A program made the translations under genes and the position numbers. Shown in pieces: positions 1-12,500 of a DNA stretch of 64,000 bases; within the stretch, counting starts at the first letter, position 1; each line of letters starts with the position of its first letter. The stretch comes from Erinaceus europaeus (Eukaryota > Chordata > Mammalia > Eulipotyphla > Erinaceidae), in the NCBI RefSeq assembly GCF_950295315.1, contig NC_080171.1, positions 91,931,516 through 91,995,515 on the forward strand, read 5' to 3'. The notes under the pieces are model-generated. The model was not told the origin of the DNA, did not search any database, and saw only the letters and a program-made list of their open reading frames with translations.

Positions 1-195
1 TTTGAACCACCTGTAGGGGAGATTCTTCACAAGCAGTGAAGCAGGTCTGCAGGTATCTATCTTTCTCATTCCTAATTCCTCGTCCTCTCTCAATTTCTCT
101 CTGTTCTGTCCAATAAAATGGAAAAGAAAAAAAAAGAGACCACAAGGAGCAGTGGATTTGTAGTGTCTGCACAGAGCCAAGTGATAAGCCTGGAT
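1..195 (+). repeat. SINE type C, 5' part off window
   Basis: Enters at the internal CCACCTGTAGGGGAG region and ends in the GGAGCAGTGGATTTG block. FBXW2 intron 6. Confidence 0.85.
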
Positions 196-197
196 GA

Positions 198-268
<71 letters not shown>

Positions 269-300
269 GAAGAAAGGGGGAGAGAAAGAAAAAAAAAAAA
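196..300 (+). repeat. (GAAA)n microsatellite
   Basis: About 18 GAAA units grading into a purine-rich A tail, grown from the end of the preceding SINE. Bases 300-390 beyond it are a faint SINE relic. Confidence 0.97.
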
Positions 301-477
301 GTGAGTTTACAAATAAGAGGGCCCAGGTTTGATTCCTAGCACTACCAATGGCAAGAGTTGAAAGGTGCTCCAGTCAAAAGAAAGTAAACACATAAGAGTT
401 AGATGGAAGTTTTTAATTAAAAGAAAAACAAAATACAGGACAAAAACACTAGTCTACTTTAAAAAAAGGGGTTAACA

Positions 478-600
478 GTCCAGGAGGTGGTACAATGGCT
501 GGACTCTCAAGCAGGACTTTCAGAGTTTGCTCCACAGCACTGCATATGCCAAAGCAATGGTATGTTCTCTGCTCTCTCATTAATAAATCTTTTTTTTTTT
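478..600 (+). repeat. SINE type D
   Basis: Diverged head CCAGGAGGTGGTACAATGG; ends CTCATTAATAAATC. Confidence 0.8.
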
Positions 601-818
601 TGAGGGGGAGGGATGGAGAACCCTTCATAATGACATGATACTATGGACATGCAGTGATAAACGGGTGTTAATGGACATTAACAAAATGTCCATCCATGCT
701 AGAAAGGTTTTTGGAGATTATTTCACTTAACAGTCTCATTTGTAAGATGTGAAAACTGGAGTCCAACAGACTCAAGATTCAGTCAGTTGCCACTTAGAAC
801 AATTGATAAAATACAAGA

Positions 819-1079
819 CATGGGAGTCGGTCGGTAGTGCAGCGAGTTAAGCGCACGTGGCACAAAGTGCAAGGACCAGCATAAGGATCCCTGTTCGAAC
901 CCCCGGCTCCCCACCTGCAGGTGAGTCGCTTCACAGGCAGTGAAGCAGGTCTGCAGGTGTCTATCTTTCTCTCCTCCTCTGTCTTCCCCTCCTCTCTCCA
1001 TTTCTCTCTGTCCTAACAACGACAACATCAATAACAATAACTACAATAATAATAAAAAGGGAAAATAAATAAATATTAA
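819..1079 (+). repeat. SINE type B, full
   Basis: Head GGGAGTCGGTCGGTAGTGCA; tail ACAACATCAATAACAATAAC. Confidence 0.93.
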
Positions 1080-1357
1080 AAATACAAGACACAATTTTAA
1101 CTTTAGGTAAAAAGATATATTCATTAAATCCTACAGTAGTCCATTGGGGAAGCTTTTCAAGCCTACATCAAAGACTGAAAACCAAGAGACTCACCTCCTA
1201 CTCTGTTAAAGCAAACATACAGATTCCTCTCTAAAATAGGAGACCAAAAATCTTAAGATTCCCCCCCCAATAATTCAATGCTTTTTCTTGATCACCAGGA
1301 CTTCTTGCCTGCCTGATTCTATTGCTCCCAACAGATTCTTAATTTCCTTCTCAATTC

Positions 1358-1778
1358 TCATAGAGATGGTGAGAAGGAGGGGGGGAGGAGATAGAGTGAG
1401 AGAGAGAAAGAGAGAGACAGAGTGAGCGAGCACATAAATGAGTATATGAGAGAGAACAGAAGAAGCACCACAGCGCTGTTCCCCCATTCATGAAGGGTCT
1501 CCTGGTGCCATGCACGGTGATCCCACAGTGGTAGCCAAGGGCTTGAAGCTGGGTCTTCACACATCACCAGGTGTAAAGTGTATGTTCTACCAGGTGAGCT
1601 CTCATTCCCTCTAATGCTCAAAAAAAAAAAAAAAAAAAAAAAAGAGCTTTTTTATTTACTTATTTTTATAACAGAGAGAGCGAGAGAAAGCAGCATTCCA
1701 ACATATGATATGGGGGGGGGGGGTCTCACACATTTAAATTCTACACTTCACTGTTAAGTCACCTCTTTAGTCGCCAGA
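1358..1778 (-). repeat. Two old tRNA-like SINEs with purine runs
   Basis: 1358-1620 and 1645-1778, separated by a 23-nt A run. Both carry GAGA-rich stretches and end in AGGTGAGCTC-like heads. Rest of 1080-2580 shows no clear repeat or exon. Confidence 0.6.
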
Positions 1779-2584
1779 AACTCTTATTAGTAACAGAAGC
1801 AGAAAAAAAATCTATAACAGAATTTGTTAGAGAAAACTGGGGGAGCTAGGAGGACAGACTTAACTAGCTCAGGCTAGCTACTATCAAATAACAATAAAAG
1901 CATAATATGGGATAGCTAATTAAAATACACACTTTTGGTTGTCTGCACATTTAGTGAGGTAAAAGATTAGCAAGAAAAGCTAACGTCCACTTTGGAGTGG
2001 AAAATCTATGGTATACAAACTCTACTTTGTGACAGAAAGATTGGGTTCCTGTGAAAGGCAAGTCTAGCTTATGTTTTTTTATGTACTTAGGCTTTTATTT
2101 GTCACTGAGGCTTTACTTCTCTGGGTCAACTTTTTTTTTTTTTTAGATAAAAAGGGGGAAACGGAAAGAAATCACAGCTTCCCATCCTCCAAAAGGAGGC
2201 TGGACAACACACTCTTTATCTTCCGCCTCAGGAAGATGGGCCCTGAAACTGAGGCAGCTTGGAACGTTCCTACTCATGACCACAGAATGTGAGTTAAGAT
2301 CTACAAGGATGCAGAGGTCACATAGGCTTCTAAGCTGAATATGGGCCTCAGACCAGATCAAATTGATGGGGTTTACAGTCAACAACATTTCTACCTCTTT
2401 CCCATATTTGGGAGCTATTCTCTTCCCTGATCCAGTTTTCTGGTCCTTTTCCCAACCAAGACATCCTCTTCCCAGACAATAACTTGGATCCACCTGCACA
2501 GCAAATGTCAGGCTCAGGTAAAAAAGCAAAACAAAACTAGTATAGTCATGGGCCCTCTGGAATATAGCTAAAATAGGCCTGTCA

Positions 2585-3072
2585 ACTATCTACAAAACAA
2601 GAGACCCCCAACTCTTCATCTGCACTATTCCAGCCTTTAGGTTCATGAATAGTCAACAATTTGTTTGGCTTTATATGTTAACTCGTTTTTCAGCCACCAG
2701 GTTCCAGATGCTAACATGATGCCAACCAGACATCCCTAAGCAGACGACCCCACCAATCTGTCCTGGAGTCCTGCTTCCCCAGAGCCCTGCCCCACTAAGG
2801 AAAGAGAGAGACAGGCTGGGAGTATGGATCGACTTGTCAACACCCATGTTCAGCGGGGAAGCAATTATAGAAGGCAGACCTTCCACCTTCTGCACCCCAT
2901 AATGACCCTGGGCCCATACTCCCAGGGGGATAAAGAATAGGAAAGCTATCAGGGGAGGGGATGGGCTACAGAGTTCTGGTGGTGGGAACTGTGTGGAGTT
3001 GTACCCCTCTTATCCTATGGTTTTTGTCAGTGCTGCCTTTTTATAAATAAAAATTAAAATTAAAAAAAAATC
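2585..3072 (+). mobile_element. LINE-1 3'UTR fragment
   Basis: Contains GCCACCAGGTTCCAGATGC, GCTATCAGGGGAGGGGATGG and an A-rich end. Close relatives are at 21.6, 22.4 and 50.8 kb. Confidence 0.85.
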
Positions 3073-3111
3073 ACAGCTTTCTCTAGTTCAGTTTATTTTA
3101 GCACCGCTAAA

Positions 3112-3325
3112 ATTAAAAACTAATAGCCCTAGGGTTAGAATAAAGCATTGACCCCACAAGCATTGCATGTGCCAGAGTGATGCTTTGATTTTTCTCCTTC
3201 CCCCATAAACAAATCAATAAATCTTGCCTGAATCTCTGAGGACCCAGGTTTACTCCCCAGCAGCTCCATAAACCAGAGATAAGAAGTGCTCTGATATATC
3301 TATCTCCTTCATCAAAATAAATAAA
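3112..3325 (+). repeat. Two diverged SINE relics
   Basis: A D-like head (AAGCATTGACCCCACAAGC) followed by an E-like 3' part (AGCAGCTCCATAAACCAGAG). Confidence 0.55.
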
Positions 3326-3352
3326 CAAGCAAAACGTATTTTTTAAATAATG

Positions 3353-3593
3353 TCAGCACTACAAATCCACTGCTCCTGGAAGGCAGTTTTTCCTTTTCCT
3401 TTTTTCTTTTTACTTTATTCTTATTTGACAGGACAGAGAGAAATTGAGAGGGAAGGGGAGACAGAGAGGGAGAGAGAGACCTGCAGACCTGCTTCACTCA
3501 TGAAGCTTCCTTCCTGCAGGTACAGAGTGGGGGCTCAAACCTGGATCTTTGTATATGATGATACACGAGCTTAACCAATTGTGCCCAGCCCCC
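3353..3593 (-). repeat. SINE type C
   Basis: Reads CTACAAATCCACTGCTCCTG at its left edge and GTGCCCAGCCCCC at its head. Confidence 0.88.
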
Positions 3594-3623
3594 AATAAAA
3601 TACATTTTAAAAATAAAAATCAT

Positions 3624-4043
3624 AGGGGGCCAGGCAGTAGTGCACCAGGTTAAGTGCACATATTATGATGCATAAGGACCCACCTAAGGATCCTGGTTGA
3701 AGCCCCCAGCTCCCTACCTGCAGAGGGGTGGCTTCACAAGAGGTAAAGCAGGTCTGTAGGTATCTATCTTCCCCCCGTCCCCCACAATTTCCTTCTGTTC
3801 TATCCTATTAAAAAATGGCTACGAGGAGCAATGGATTCCTGACATGGAGGCCCAGCAATAACCCTGGAGGTAAAAAAAAAAAAAAAAAAAATCATAGCAG
3901 CCTGGGAGGTGGCGAAGTAAATAAATAGTCTTAGACCCTAAAGCATGAGATCCTGAGTTTGATCCCCAGCAACACATATGCCAGAGAGATGCTCTAGTTC
4001 TCTCCCTCTCTTATTAATAAATCAGTCTTAAATAAAAACAAAA
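3624..4043 (+). repeat. SINE type C followed by type D
   Basis: C at 3624-3890 with a 20-nt A tail; D at 3897-4043 (GCCTGGGAGGTGGCGAAGTA). Confidence 0.88.
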
Positions 4044-4512
4044 TTATAAACTAGTGGGTACCACACAAGAAGTCAACCTAAGACCCAGTAACTAGGGCAA
4101 GTAAAGACACTGAAGCATTATCAGCTAAGAGTGAGAGAAAAAATAATGGCAGGAATAGGAGAACTATATTGTGATCATCATTTTTAGACAATGAAGTAAG
4201 GAGAAGTAAAAAATTATAAGGAAAAGAACTAAATTTCAGTTAGATATGAGGGAGGCTTAATAGCGAAGATGACCTTTTCCTTACTCAGCCTATCCCTCTA
4301 AAAGTGAACTTACGAACCAAACATGTTTCTCTTCTTTATTGCCTCTCTGGCTCACTCCCCCCAGTTGTTCAAGCTAGGCAACCTGGTACACGCACAACTC
4401 TCCTGTGTACATAAATAAAAAATTCAATCATCAAGACCCACTAATTGTAACAGCTAGACTTTCTTCTAATTCATTCAGTACTATTTGAATTGCAATCATT
4501 CTCATGTATACC
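4044..4512. other. FBXW2 intron 6, mostly unique
   Basis: No exon, ORF or young repeat seen. The right half, with 4555-4749, vaguely resembles an ancient mammalian repeat that I cannot name with confidence. Confidence 0.5.
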
Positions 4513-4791
4513 ATCTTTTGCCTACAATTATGACAGCAAACAAGTAGCTGGTGTCTAATATTTCAACTACTTTTGGCCTTTTTAGTTAACCTCACTAAAT
4601 CTGATCCTGTTACTACCTCATTTAAACTCTTAAACTCTTCAATGGATCTCTACTACACTCTGATCTTCAACCACATTGGCCATCTTTCAGCTCCTTTGCA
4701 GTTTCAATCTACAAAGGTCACTGCATACCTATCCTGGCACGTAACTGATACACCAGCTACTTGTTTGCTGCCATAATTGTAGGCAAAAGAT
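4513..4791. repeat. 42-bp inverted repeat with 195-bp spacer
   Basis: Arm 4513-4554 (ATCTTTTGCCTACAATTATG ... GGTGT) and arm 4750-4791 are reverse complements with one mismatch in 42. The left arm and spacer look like an ancient interspersed repeat, and the right arm looks like an inverted copy of its left part. In FBXW2 intron 6. Confidence 0.88.
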
Positions 4792-4794
4792 GAT

Positions 4795-5370
4795 ATGCAA
4801 GGACCCAGGTTTGAACCGTTGGCCTCACCTACAGAAAAGAAGCTTCACATATGGTGAAGCTGGCCTACAGGTACTTCTCTCTTCCTCTCCATCACCCTCT
4901 CCCCTTTCAATTTCTCTGTCCTATTTAATAAAAAAAAAAAAAGATGGGGAGGAAAAAATGGCTGCCGGGAGTGGTGGATTCATAGTGCAGGCACTGAGCC
5001 CCAGAAATAACCCTGATGGCAAGAGAAAGAAAAGAGGAAGAAGGGAGGGGAGGGGAGGGGGAGAGGGGAGGGCTCAAAGCGCAAGGACCAGGGTTAGGAT
5101 CTGGGTTTGAGCCCCACAGCTCCCCACCTGCGGGGGGAGGGAGGGTCCCTTCACAGGCAATGAAGCAAGTTTGCAGGTATCTATCTTTGTCTCCCCCCTT
5201 TCTGTCTTCCCCTCCTCTCTTGATTTCTCTGTCCTATAGAACAACAATGACATCAATAACAACAAGAATAACAACAGCAGCAGCAATAAACAAAAGGGAA
5301 AAAATAGCCTCCAGAACCAGTGGATTCATAGTGCAGGGACCGAGCCCCAGTGATAACCATAGAGGCAAAA
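4795..5370 (+). repeat. Two type C SINEs with purine tract between
   Basis: 4795-5030 and 5072-5370. The joining GGGAGGGGAGGGG tract grew from the first tail. From 5371 to 6038 the intron is A-rich and then unique. Confidence 0.87.
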
Positions 5371-6038
5371 ACAAAAAAAAACTATTAAAACAAAAAACAA
5401 ACCAACCAAACAAAAAAAACCCCAAGAATCTTACATAAAATAATGCAGCTAATGAGGGATAGCACCAGAACTAAACCAAAATGAATCACCAAAGTTCTCT
5501 TCATCACCACATGGCACTGGCTTTCCTCAGACTTCAATATGCTAGCAAATACTGTTAATCCACAAGAGGCCTAAAATAGGCATGATTTACAAAATTACTT
5601 ATACATGGACCTCTTCTTTATTTGGAGAGAAACCTTGCAAGTTGTATTTTCCTCTAAGTACCTTCTCTCTTCTACTAGTCAACAGAAGGTCAGTCAGTCT
5701 CTGCCTCTCAATGAAGAGTTTTAACTGGCCATGAGGTAGAATATAAAATATTAAAATGAGAGGAGACTTGAACATCTTTTCATTTAAGTCCCTTGGTTCC
5801 CGGAAAAGCTTGTTAAGTCTGAAAGGGGAAGTGTTTCAGTAGGGAGGACTCTTGCATATAGCTTTATAATTTACTAGTTCTAAAATATTTTCTCCTCTGT
5901 GAGATTTTTCAGTATTTATAATCATATTCATGCTGATACAGCAAACACTTCTCATAATTAAGTTATGAACTGGTGTGTCCAAATATTTACTCTTATCATT
6001 ACTATTAAACTGCAATAGACTTAAAAGATACAAGACAG

Positions 6039-6374
6039 GGGGCCGGGCGGTAGTGCAGCAGGTTAAGTGCAATGGCGCAAAGTGCAAGGACCAGCCAGCG
6101 TAAGGATCCTGGTTCAAACCCCTGTCTCCCCACCTGCAGGGGTGTTGCTTCACAAGCAGTGAAACAGGTCTGCAGGTGTCTATCTTTCTCTCCCCTGTCT
6201 CCCCCTCCTCTCTCGATTTCTCTCTGTCCTATCCAACAATGGCAGCAATAACAACAACAATACTAAGAACAACAAAAACGGTAAACAAGGGCAACAAGAC
6301 GGGAAAATAGCCTCCAGGAGCAGTGGATTCGTAGTGTAGGCATCGAGCCCCAGTGATAACCCTGATGGCAAAAA

Positions 6375-6413
<39 letters not shown>

Positions 6414-6416
6414 AAG
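6039..6416 (+). repeat. SINE type C, full, abutting FBXW2 exon 6 donor
   Basis: Head GGGGCCGGGCGGTAGTGCAG, complete 3' block, then (AAAT)n to 6414. Target duplication is probably AAAAGAT(T)AC, which overlaps the exon 6 donor. Confidence 0.93.
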
Positions 6417-6421
6417 ATTAC

Positions 6422-6591
6422 CTGAGAATATCATAACTGGCAAAGTCCCACTGGTAGAGACCCAGTGCTGAACTACAGACAATATATTTGCCATCAAAAT
6501 GAAGTCTTGGCTGTAGGCAGATACTTCTATCCTCAGAGACAGACAATGTCTTTAAGCACTTACAGTTGATTTCTCTTCCAATTGGCCAGAT
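6422..6591 (-). CDS. FBXW2: FBXW2 exon 6
   Basis: Encodes [20 protein letters not shown] through WDFASYDIL and the first two bases of Arg359. The acceptor is CCAAAG and the donor CTCAG|GTAATC. A SINE tail begins about six bases into the following intron. No further FBXW2 exon is visible between 1 and 6421. Confidence 0.95.
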
Positions 6592-9500
6592 CTTTGGATA
6601 AAAGAAAATTATTAAAGATAACAGACTGCATGACAATGGAAAAGTTTATCTTTAAACAAAATGGTTTATACATAATGAAATCATATAAAAGCGGTTTAAA
6701 CTAGGAAGACCCCGAGCTTTACAACTGAAAGGCATGGATACAAATTCCTGTTCTGCATATGCGTGCAATGGAATCTTTAGTAAACTCAGTTCTTTCAATG
6801 AGATTAATATTGTCTACGACATGGGATGGTTTGGAAGATGCAGTAAGGGGCAAGGCAGTGGCACACCAGGTTGAGTGCACGTTACCATGTGAAAGGAGCC
6901 AGGTTCGAGACCACGCTCTCCACCTGCAGGGGACAAGAATTGTGAAGTATGTCTGCAGGTGTCTCTCTTTCTATCTCCCCAACCCCTCTCAATTTCCTTC
7001 TGTCCTATCAAATACAGAACAATAATAAATATTCAATAGAAGATGCAGTAAGAATGCACATCAGAGGGACCTAAGAGACAGATCACCAGATCGGGTGCCT
7101 AATATTCAATAGAAGATGCAGTAAGAATGCACATCAGAGGAACCTAAGAGACAGGTCACCAGATCGGGTGCTTACATTGTCATGCATGCAACCTAAGTCT
7201 GAGCATCAGCACCATGGGAGGTGTTATAGCATGAGAGGAAGTCTCTCTCTCTCTCTCCCTCCCTCCCTCCCTCCCTCCCTTTGCATGAGAAAAGGTGTAG
7301 CAGAGTAATAAAATCATGCATGCACAAAGTCCCACCTACATACAAATAAATAAATAAATAAATAAACGATGCGCATATATCTGAGTGTCCTGTACAGCTG
7401 GAAAGACACTTCACTGGGTAGCGTGCATGTCTCGCCAAGTGAGCAGCCCAGGCCTAAACTCTGGCACCACATGGCAAGTGTTATGGTACCAAAGGAAGCT
7501 CTGGTACTTTGATGGCTCTCCTTCTTTACCCATCTGAATGAAGAAAAACAAAAAAGGTGGCCTACAGTGGTATAAACTCACTCACAGGCAAGGTCTCAAC
7601 TCCACAAACACAAAAAAGCAATGCTCTGTATTTTTTTTTTTTTCCAAATTGGGGGCTGGATGGTGGCACACCTGGTTGAGAGCAAGGACGTGGGTTCAAG
7701 CCCCCGATCCCCATCTGCAGGTGGAAAGCTTTGTGAGTGAAGCAAAATGATGAAGCAGTGTTGCAAAGTGCCTCTGTTTTTCTCCCTCTCTACCTCCCCC
7801 TTCCTCTCAATTTCTGGCTGTCTCTATCCAATAAATAAATAAAGATAATAAGAAAATATTTTCCAAGTTGCATTATTATCATCATCATCAATTTAACAAG
7901 TAAATGTTCTCACAGCTTAGATCTAAGAAAATATGTGCTTTAAGAAAAAAAAAAAATCGGGACCAGGCAGTGGCATACTTGGTTAAGCACTCACATTACA
8001 ATGTGTTCAAGCCCCTGGTCCCCACCTGCAGGGGGAAAGTTTCACGAGCAGAGCTGCAGGTGTCTATCTGTCTCTTTTTCTAACTCCCCCTCCCCCCTCT
8101 CAATTTCTCTCTGTCTCTATCCAATAATAAATAAAATTTTTTTAACAGGGTGAAAAAATAGCCCCACCTTTAAAAAAAATTGCACTGAAAATAAACTGGA
8201 TTTTTTTTGCTTTACAAATCAGGATTTAGGCTCCCTGGACAGAGAGAATGAGTCATTCCCCCCGCCCCTTTATTTATTTAATTTTTTTTGCCTCTAGGGT
8301 TATTGAGCTCCATGGTGGCACCACAAATCCACAGCTTCTGGTGGCCATCTTTCCCTCATTTTTTTTTTCCTATTCTATTTTATTTGATAGGACAGAGAGA
8401 AAATGAGGGGGTAGGGGAGACAGAAATATAAGACACATGCAGACCTGCTTCACCACTCACGTAGCATCCCTACTGCAGGTGGGAGGCCTGGGCTCGAACC
8501 CAGATCCTTCCACGGTTCCTTCCAAATAGTACTGTGTGTGCTTAACTGAGTGCACTCAAAATGAATCCCCTTTGCAATGGTCTTAAGACAGCTCAGCCTT
8601 ATATATTGCTGATTTCCATAAAATATTTTCTCTTTGACACACCATTTAATTCTTTCCTGTCAGCTTTTTCTCTGATGAAGTAAACCAATGGAGAAAATAA
8701 AAACTCACCTTGATTTCATATTTGTCTGCACTTAAAAGAATGTAGTCACCAGGGCTGTGTAAAAGAGACTTGACTTTGCACTTCTGCAAAACCACCTAGA
8801 AATACAAACATCCATGTTATATAGAAAAGATCCAGGGCTGGGTGGTGGTGCACCTGGTTGAGCACACGTTACAGTGCACAAGGACCCAGGTTTGAGCCCC
8901 CGGTCCCCAGTGGCAGGAAGGAAGCTTCACGAGTGATGAAGCAGGGCTGCAGGTGTCTCTCTGTCTCTCTTCCTCCCTCTTACTTCTCGATTTCTGACGG
9001 TCTCTACCCAATAAAGATAATTTAAAAAAAAAATTAAAGATTTTTAATTAAAAAATTAAAAATTTTTAATTTTTAAAAATTAAAAATTAAAGGGGGCTGG
9101 GTGGTGGCACACCCAGTACAGTGAGTGCACACATTACTATGAACAAAGACCCAGGTTCAAGGTCCTGGTCCCCACCTACAGGAGGAACGTGAGCAGTGAA
9201 GAAATGTTACAGGTGTCTCTCTCTTTCTCTGCCCCCTCTCAATTTCTCTACCAAAAAATAAGTAATAATAGTTTTTTAAGAATTCTGTTAATGTTATTCC
9301 TATATTGCTTTAAAAAAATCATTGGTGGAAGAAGAGAGAGATCCAGACTGTCACTCTGGAACAAGTGATGCCAGATTCTGAACTTGGGACTTCACTCTTG
9401 ACAGTCCTATGCTTTCTCCACTGTGCCACCTGCTTAGCTAGCTCTTAAGGGGAAAAAAGAAAAAAAGAGTCTGAAATGACATGGTATGCTCAAACAGCTC

Positions 9501-12500
9501 TATGACAAAGCTAACCTCTACTAAGAATTTAGTAAGTACAGATTTTCTAAATTATCACCAGGATCTAAAGCTGTCTAATATTTAATCTTAACCAGGTGGC
9601 ACACACATTACAGTGCACAAACACCCAGGTTCAAGCCTCCAGTTCCCACGTGCTGAGTGAAAGCTTCATGAGTAGTGAAGCAGTGCTGCGGGTGTCTCCA
9701 TCTCCCTTTCCCTCTGGAGTTCTCTGTCTCTATTCATAAATCATAATAAAATATTTTTTAAATACTGCATTTGATCTTCCTATTATTCTTTCTTGAAAAC
9801 TAGAAACCATCACTTATTCTTTTCAAGATCCTGTACACTTTTCCTATCTCTTGCAAGCATTTTCTCTAAAAGTTGTTTCTCTGACCAAAAAAGAAATGTG
9901 TCTGGAGATGTGGGCTAGCAGAACGCAGGACTAGCATGCATGAGGGCCTGGATTTAATCCTCCACACCATAGAAACTGATGAACAGTGCTCTTGCTGAGC
10001 TATCAAAACAAACTTTAAAAATGACTCAAAAAAAAAAAAAAAAAAGCACCTATATTTCATTATAAAAACCCACTATCTTCAAAATTTTACAGCACAAATG
10101 CATTCAGATGGCTATTATAGTCTAGTGTTTTGTACGTAAATCATCCATTCACTAAACTATTTACTGTCTTACATGTCGGTCACTACTGAATACCATAATA
10201 CTTGGTAGTTGCATCTACTACAGCTCATGGCTCACAAAACACTTAGGGGCAATGTTATCTACCATCTTTCAACCCACCTCCAACTCCTTTACCCCTACAC
10301 AAAACCTGAAATCAAGATTTCTTTACATTTTCCTACCTTAGTGACCCATTCTGTGTGCCCAGTGAGTGTGTTCAGGCATGTCCCAGCAGATAAAGCCCAT
10401 ACTTTCACAGTGAAGTCTGCAGAGCCACTCACCAAGATATCCAGCTCATCATTGTAGTCAATGCTAAACACTAGTGTATATAACATACAAAAAGTTAAAA
10501 CATGTCTTTAAGAGTCCTTTATAACAAGAGTTTAAAGTTTATCTCCCCATCTGTTTAACTATGTGGTTTTTCAACTTGAGCTACTACTAAGAATGTAGCA
10601 ACTTAAAAATACTCATGTTAAAAGAATTGTTATTATTATGATCACTTATTATTCAAAGGTTGAGATAAATATGTTCATGCTTGCTTCAGAGTGGGACAAA
10701 ACCAAGTGCTGGAAATAATGGCATATGTTTTCAGGACTGCCCCCACCTGGCTTATGCGGGGATAAAAGATCACAGGTGGGCCTATTTAAATTTGGACTGT
10801 CTAGTGAATATAGACAAAAAGTGAATATAGACAAAAAGTAGTGAGACAACATGTTGAAAATTGAAGCTGCACCATAGTACCCATAACTCCCTAAGTCAGT
10901 GTAGTGAAGAACCGCCCACCACCACTACCACCACCAATCCCAGCCCCCAAAGAGAAGCTAAAACAAAAATCTCAAAGGTCAGGCTAAGTCATTCACTCAA
11001 AACTAGTCTTAGTTTTTTTTCAGTCATAATCACAGCATCTAATATTCACTTTACTCAAATGATGAAACATTTATTTAGCCCTAAATGAACACTGAACAAG
11101 ATAAAGACAAGGTTACTTTTCTTTAAAAGTGAAGGTGATGGAGAAAGTTAAAAAAAAAAAATACCTTGCCCTGGGGAGACAGAATAATGGTTTTGCAAAA
11201 CAAACAAACAAACAAAAAACTTTCCTGCCTGAAGCTTTGAGGTCCCAAGTTCAACAAGCCCCAGCACCACACAAAAACCAGAGCCAAGTAGTGCTTGGTC
11301 TCTCTCTCCCTCTCTCTCTCTGTGTATGTGCGCAGAAAGAAGTGATACTACAAATGAGCCGAGTTTATCAAGAAAAGAAAAAAACACTTCAGGTGGTAGG
11401 AAGTAACAGCAAAAGTATGGAGTTAGAAAAAAGCCACAGTGATACCAACACGACAAATTTTTAGAGGTTTCTCAAAATATTAATAAGGTATAAAATAATC
11501 TGGAAGTCAGTGTACATCTTGACACTGTGGAGTATTACATTCAGTTTAGTATACAAGGTCCATGCTAAATCATGAGTATTTGATTTTTTTTTCCTTCTTT
11601 TCTAGAGCACTGCTCAGTTCTGGCTTAAGGTGATGTGGGAGACTGAACCCGGACCTGGGAGACTCAGGTATGAAAGTCTGTTTGCACAACCATTAAACTA
11701 CTTCTCCTGCCTTTCATGCTAAATCATGTATCTTCAAATATTAACTTCTAGAAGTAAAAGCAAACTGAGAAAAATTCATAGAATATCAAACTGGAAGAAA
11801 CAAAACACAGAGCAATTGTTTTTAGCAACAAAACTGCTAGGCTTACAACAAAGAATTGTTAAGCACCCATTACGATGCAAGGAACTCCAAAGAACTCCGT
11901 GCCTATGGGTGAACAAAATAGGCAGAATCCCTACCCCTCATAACCTGGCATAGATATCAGTTTATCATACTTGCAGGAAGAGTGCTATGGTAGTAATATA
12001 GGCTACTGGAAAACCTATAATAGAGTGAGTTAACCTGTTTAGGGGGTATACAGGAAGGTTGCTTATAGAGCACAACACTTATGAGCAGAGTCTGGGACTC
12101 CATTGGACTATTCAGTGGGTAAACAGGAGAAGGGAACTACTTACTACACAAGACTCCAGGCTACAACAGATTAGGAGAAGCTTAGTTATGAAAGCTATAT
12201 TCAAGAGATCAGTTGTTCTTTATTTATTGGACAGAGACAGAGAAGTTGAGAGGGGGAGGAGGAGACAGAAAAGGAGAGACACAGAGAGAAAACTGCAGCA
12301 CTGCTTCACCACTTGCAAAGCTTCCCCTCTGCAGATGAGGACCAGGGGCTCGAACCCATGTCCTTGCACATTGTAACAAGTGCGCTCAACCAGGTACACC
12401 ACCACCCGGCCCCCAGGTGATCAGTTTTTACACACTTAAGTTGCTGTATGATTTATTAAGTATTCAGTCATCTGTTTTTTTTTTTTTTAAATCTAATCTC

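Noticed and set aside
118..339. Lys/Glu-rich ORF
   Set aside because: Translation of a (GAAA)n microsatellite at the end of a SINE.
4573..4776. 67-codon ORF in the loop of the inverted repeat
   Set aside because: No homology recognised, and its end lies inside the inverted arm; chance ORF in old repeat sequence.
1..6421. Last coding exon of FBXW2
   Set aside because: I looked for the C-terminal WD40 region on the minus strand and found none, so it must lie left of the window.
7028..7173. CRISPR-like direct repeats
   Set aside because: Only two units with no spacer between them, in mammalian intron DNA.
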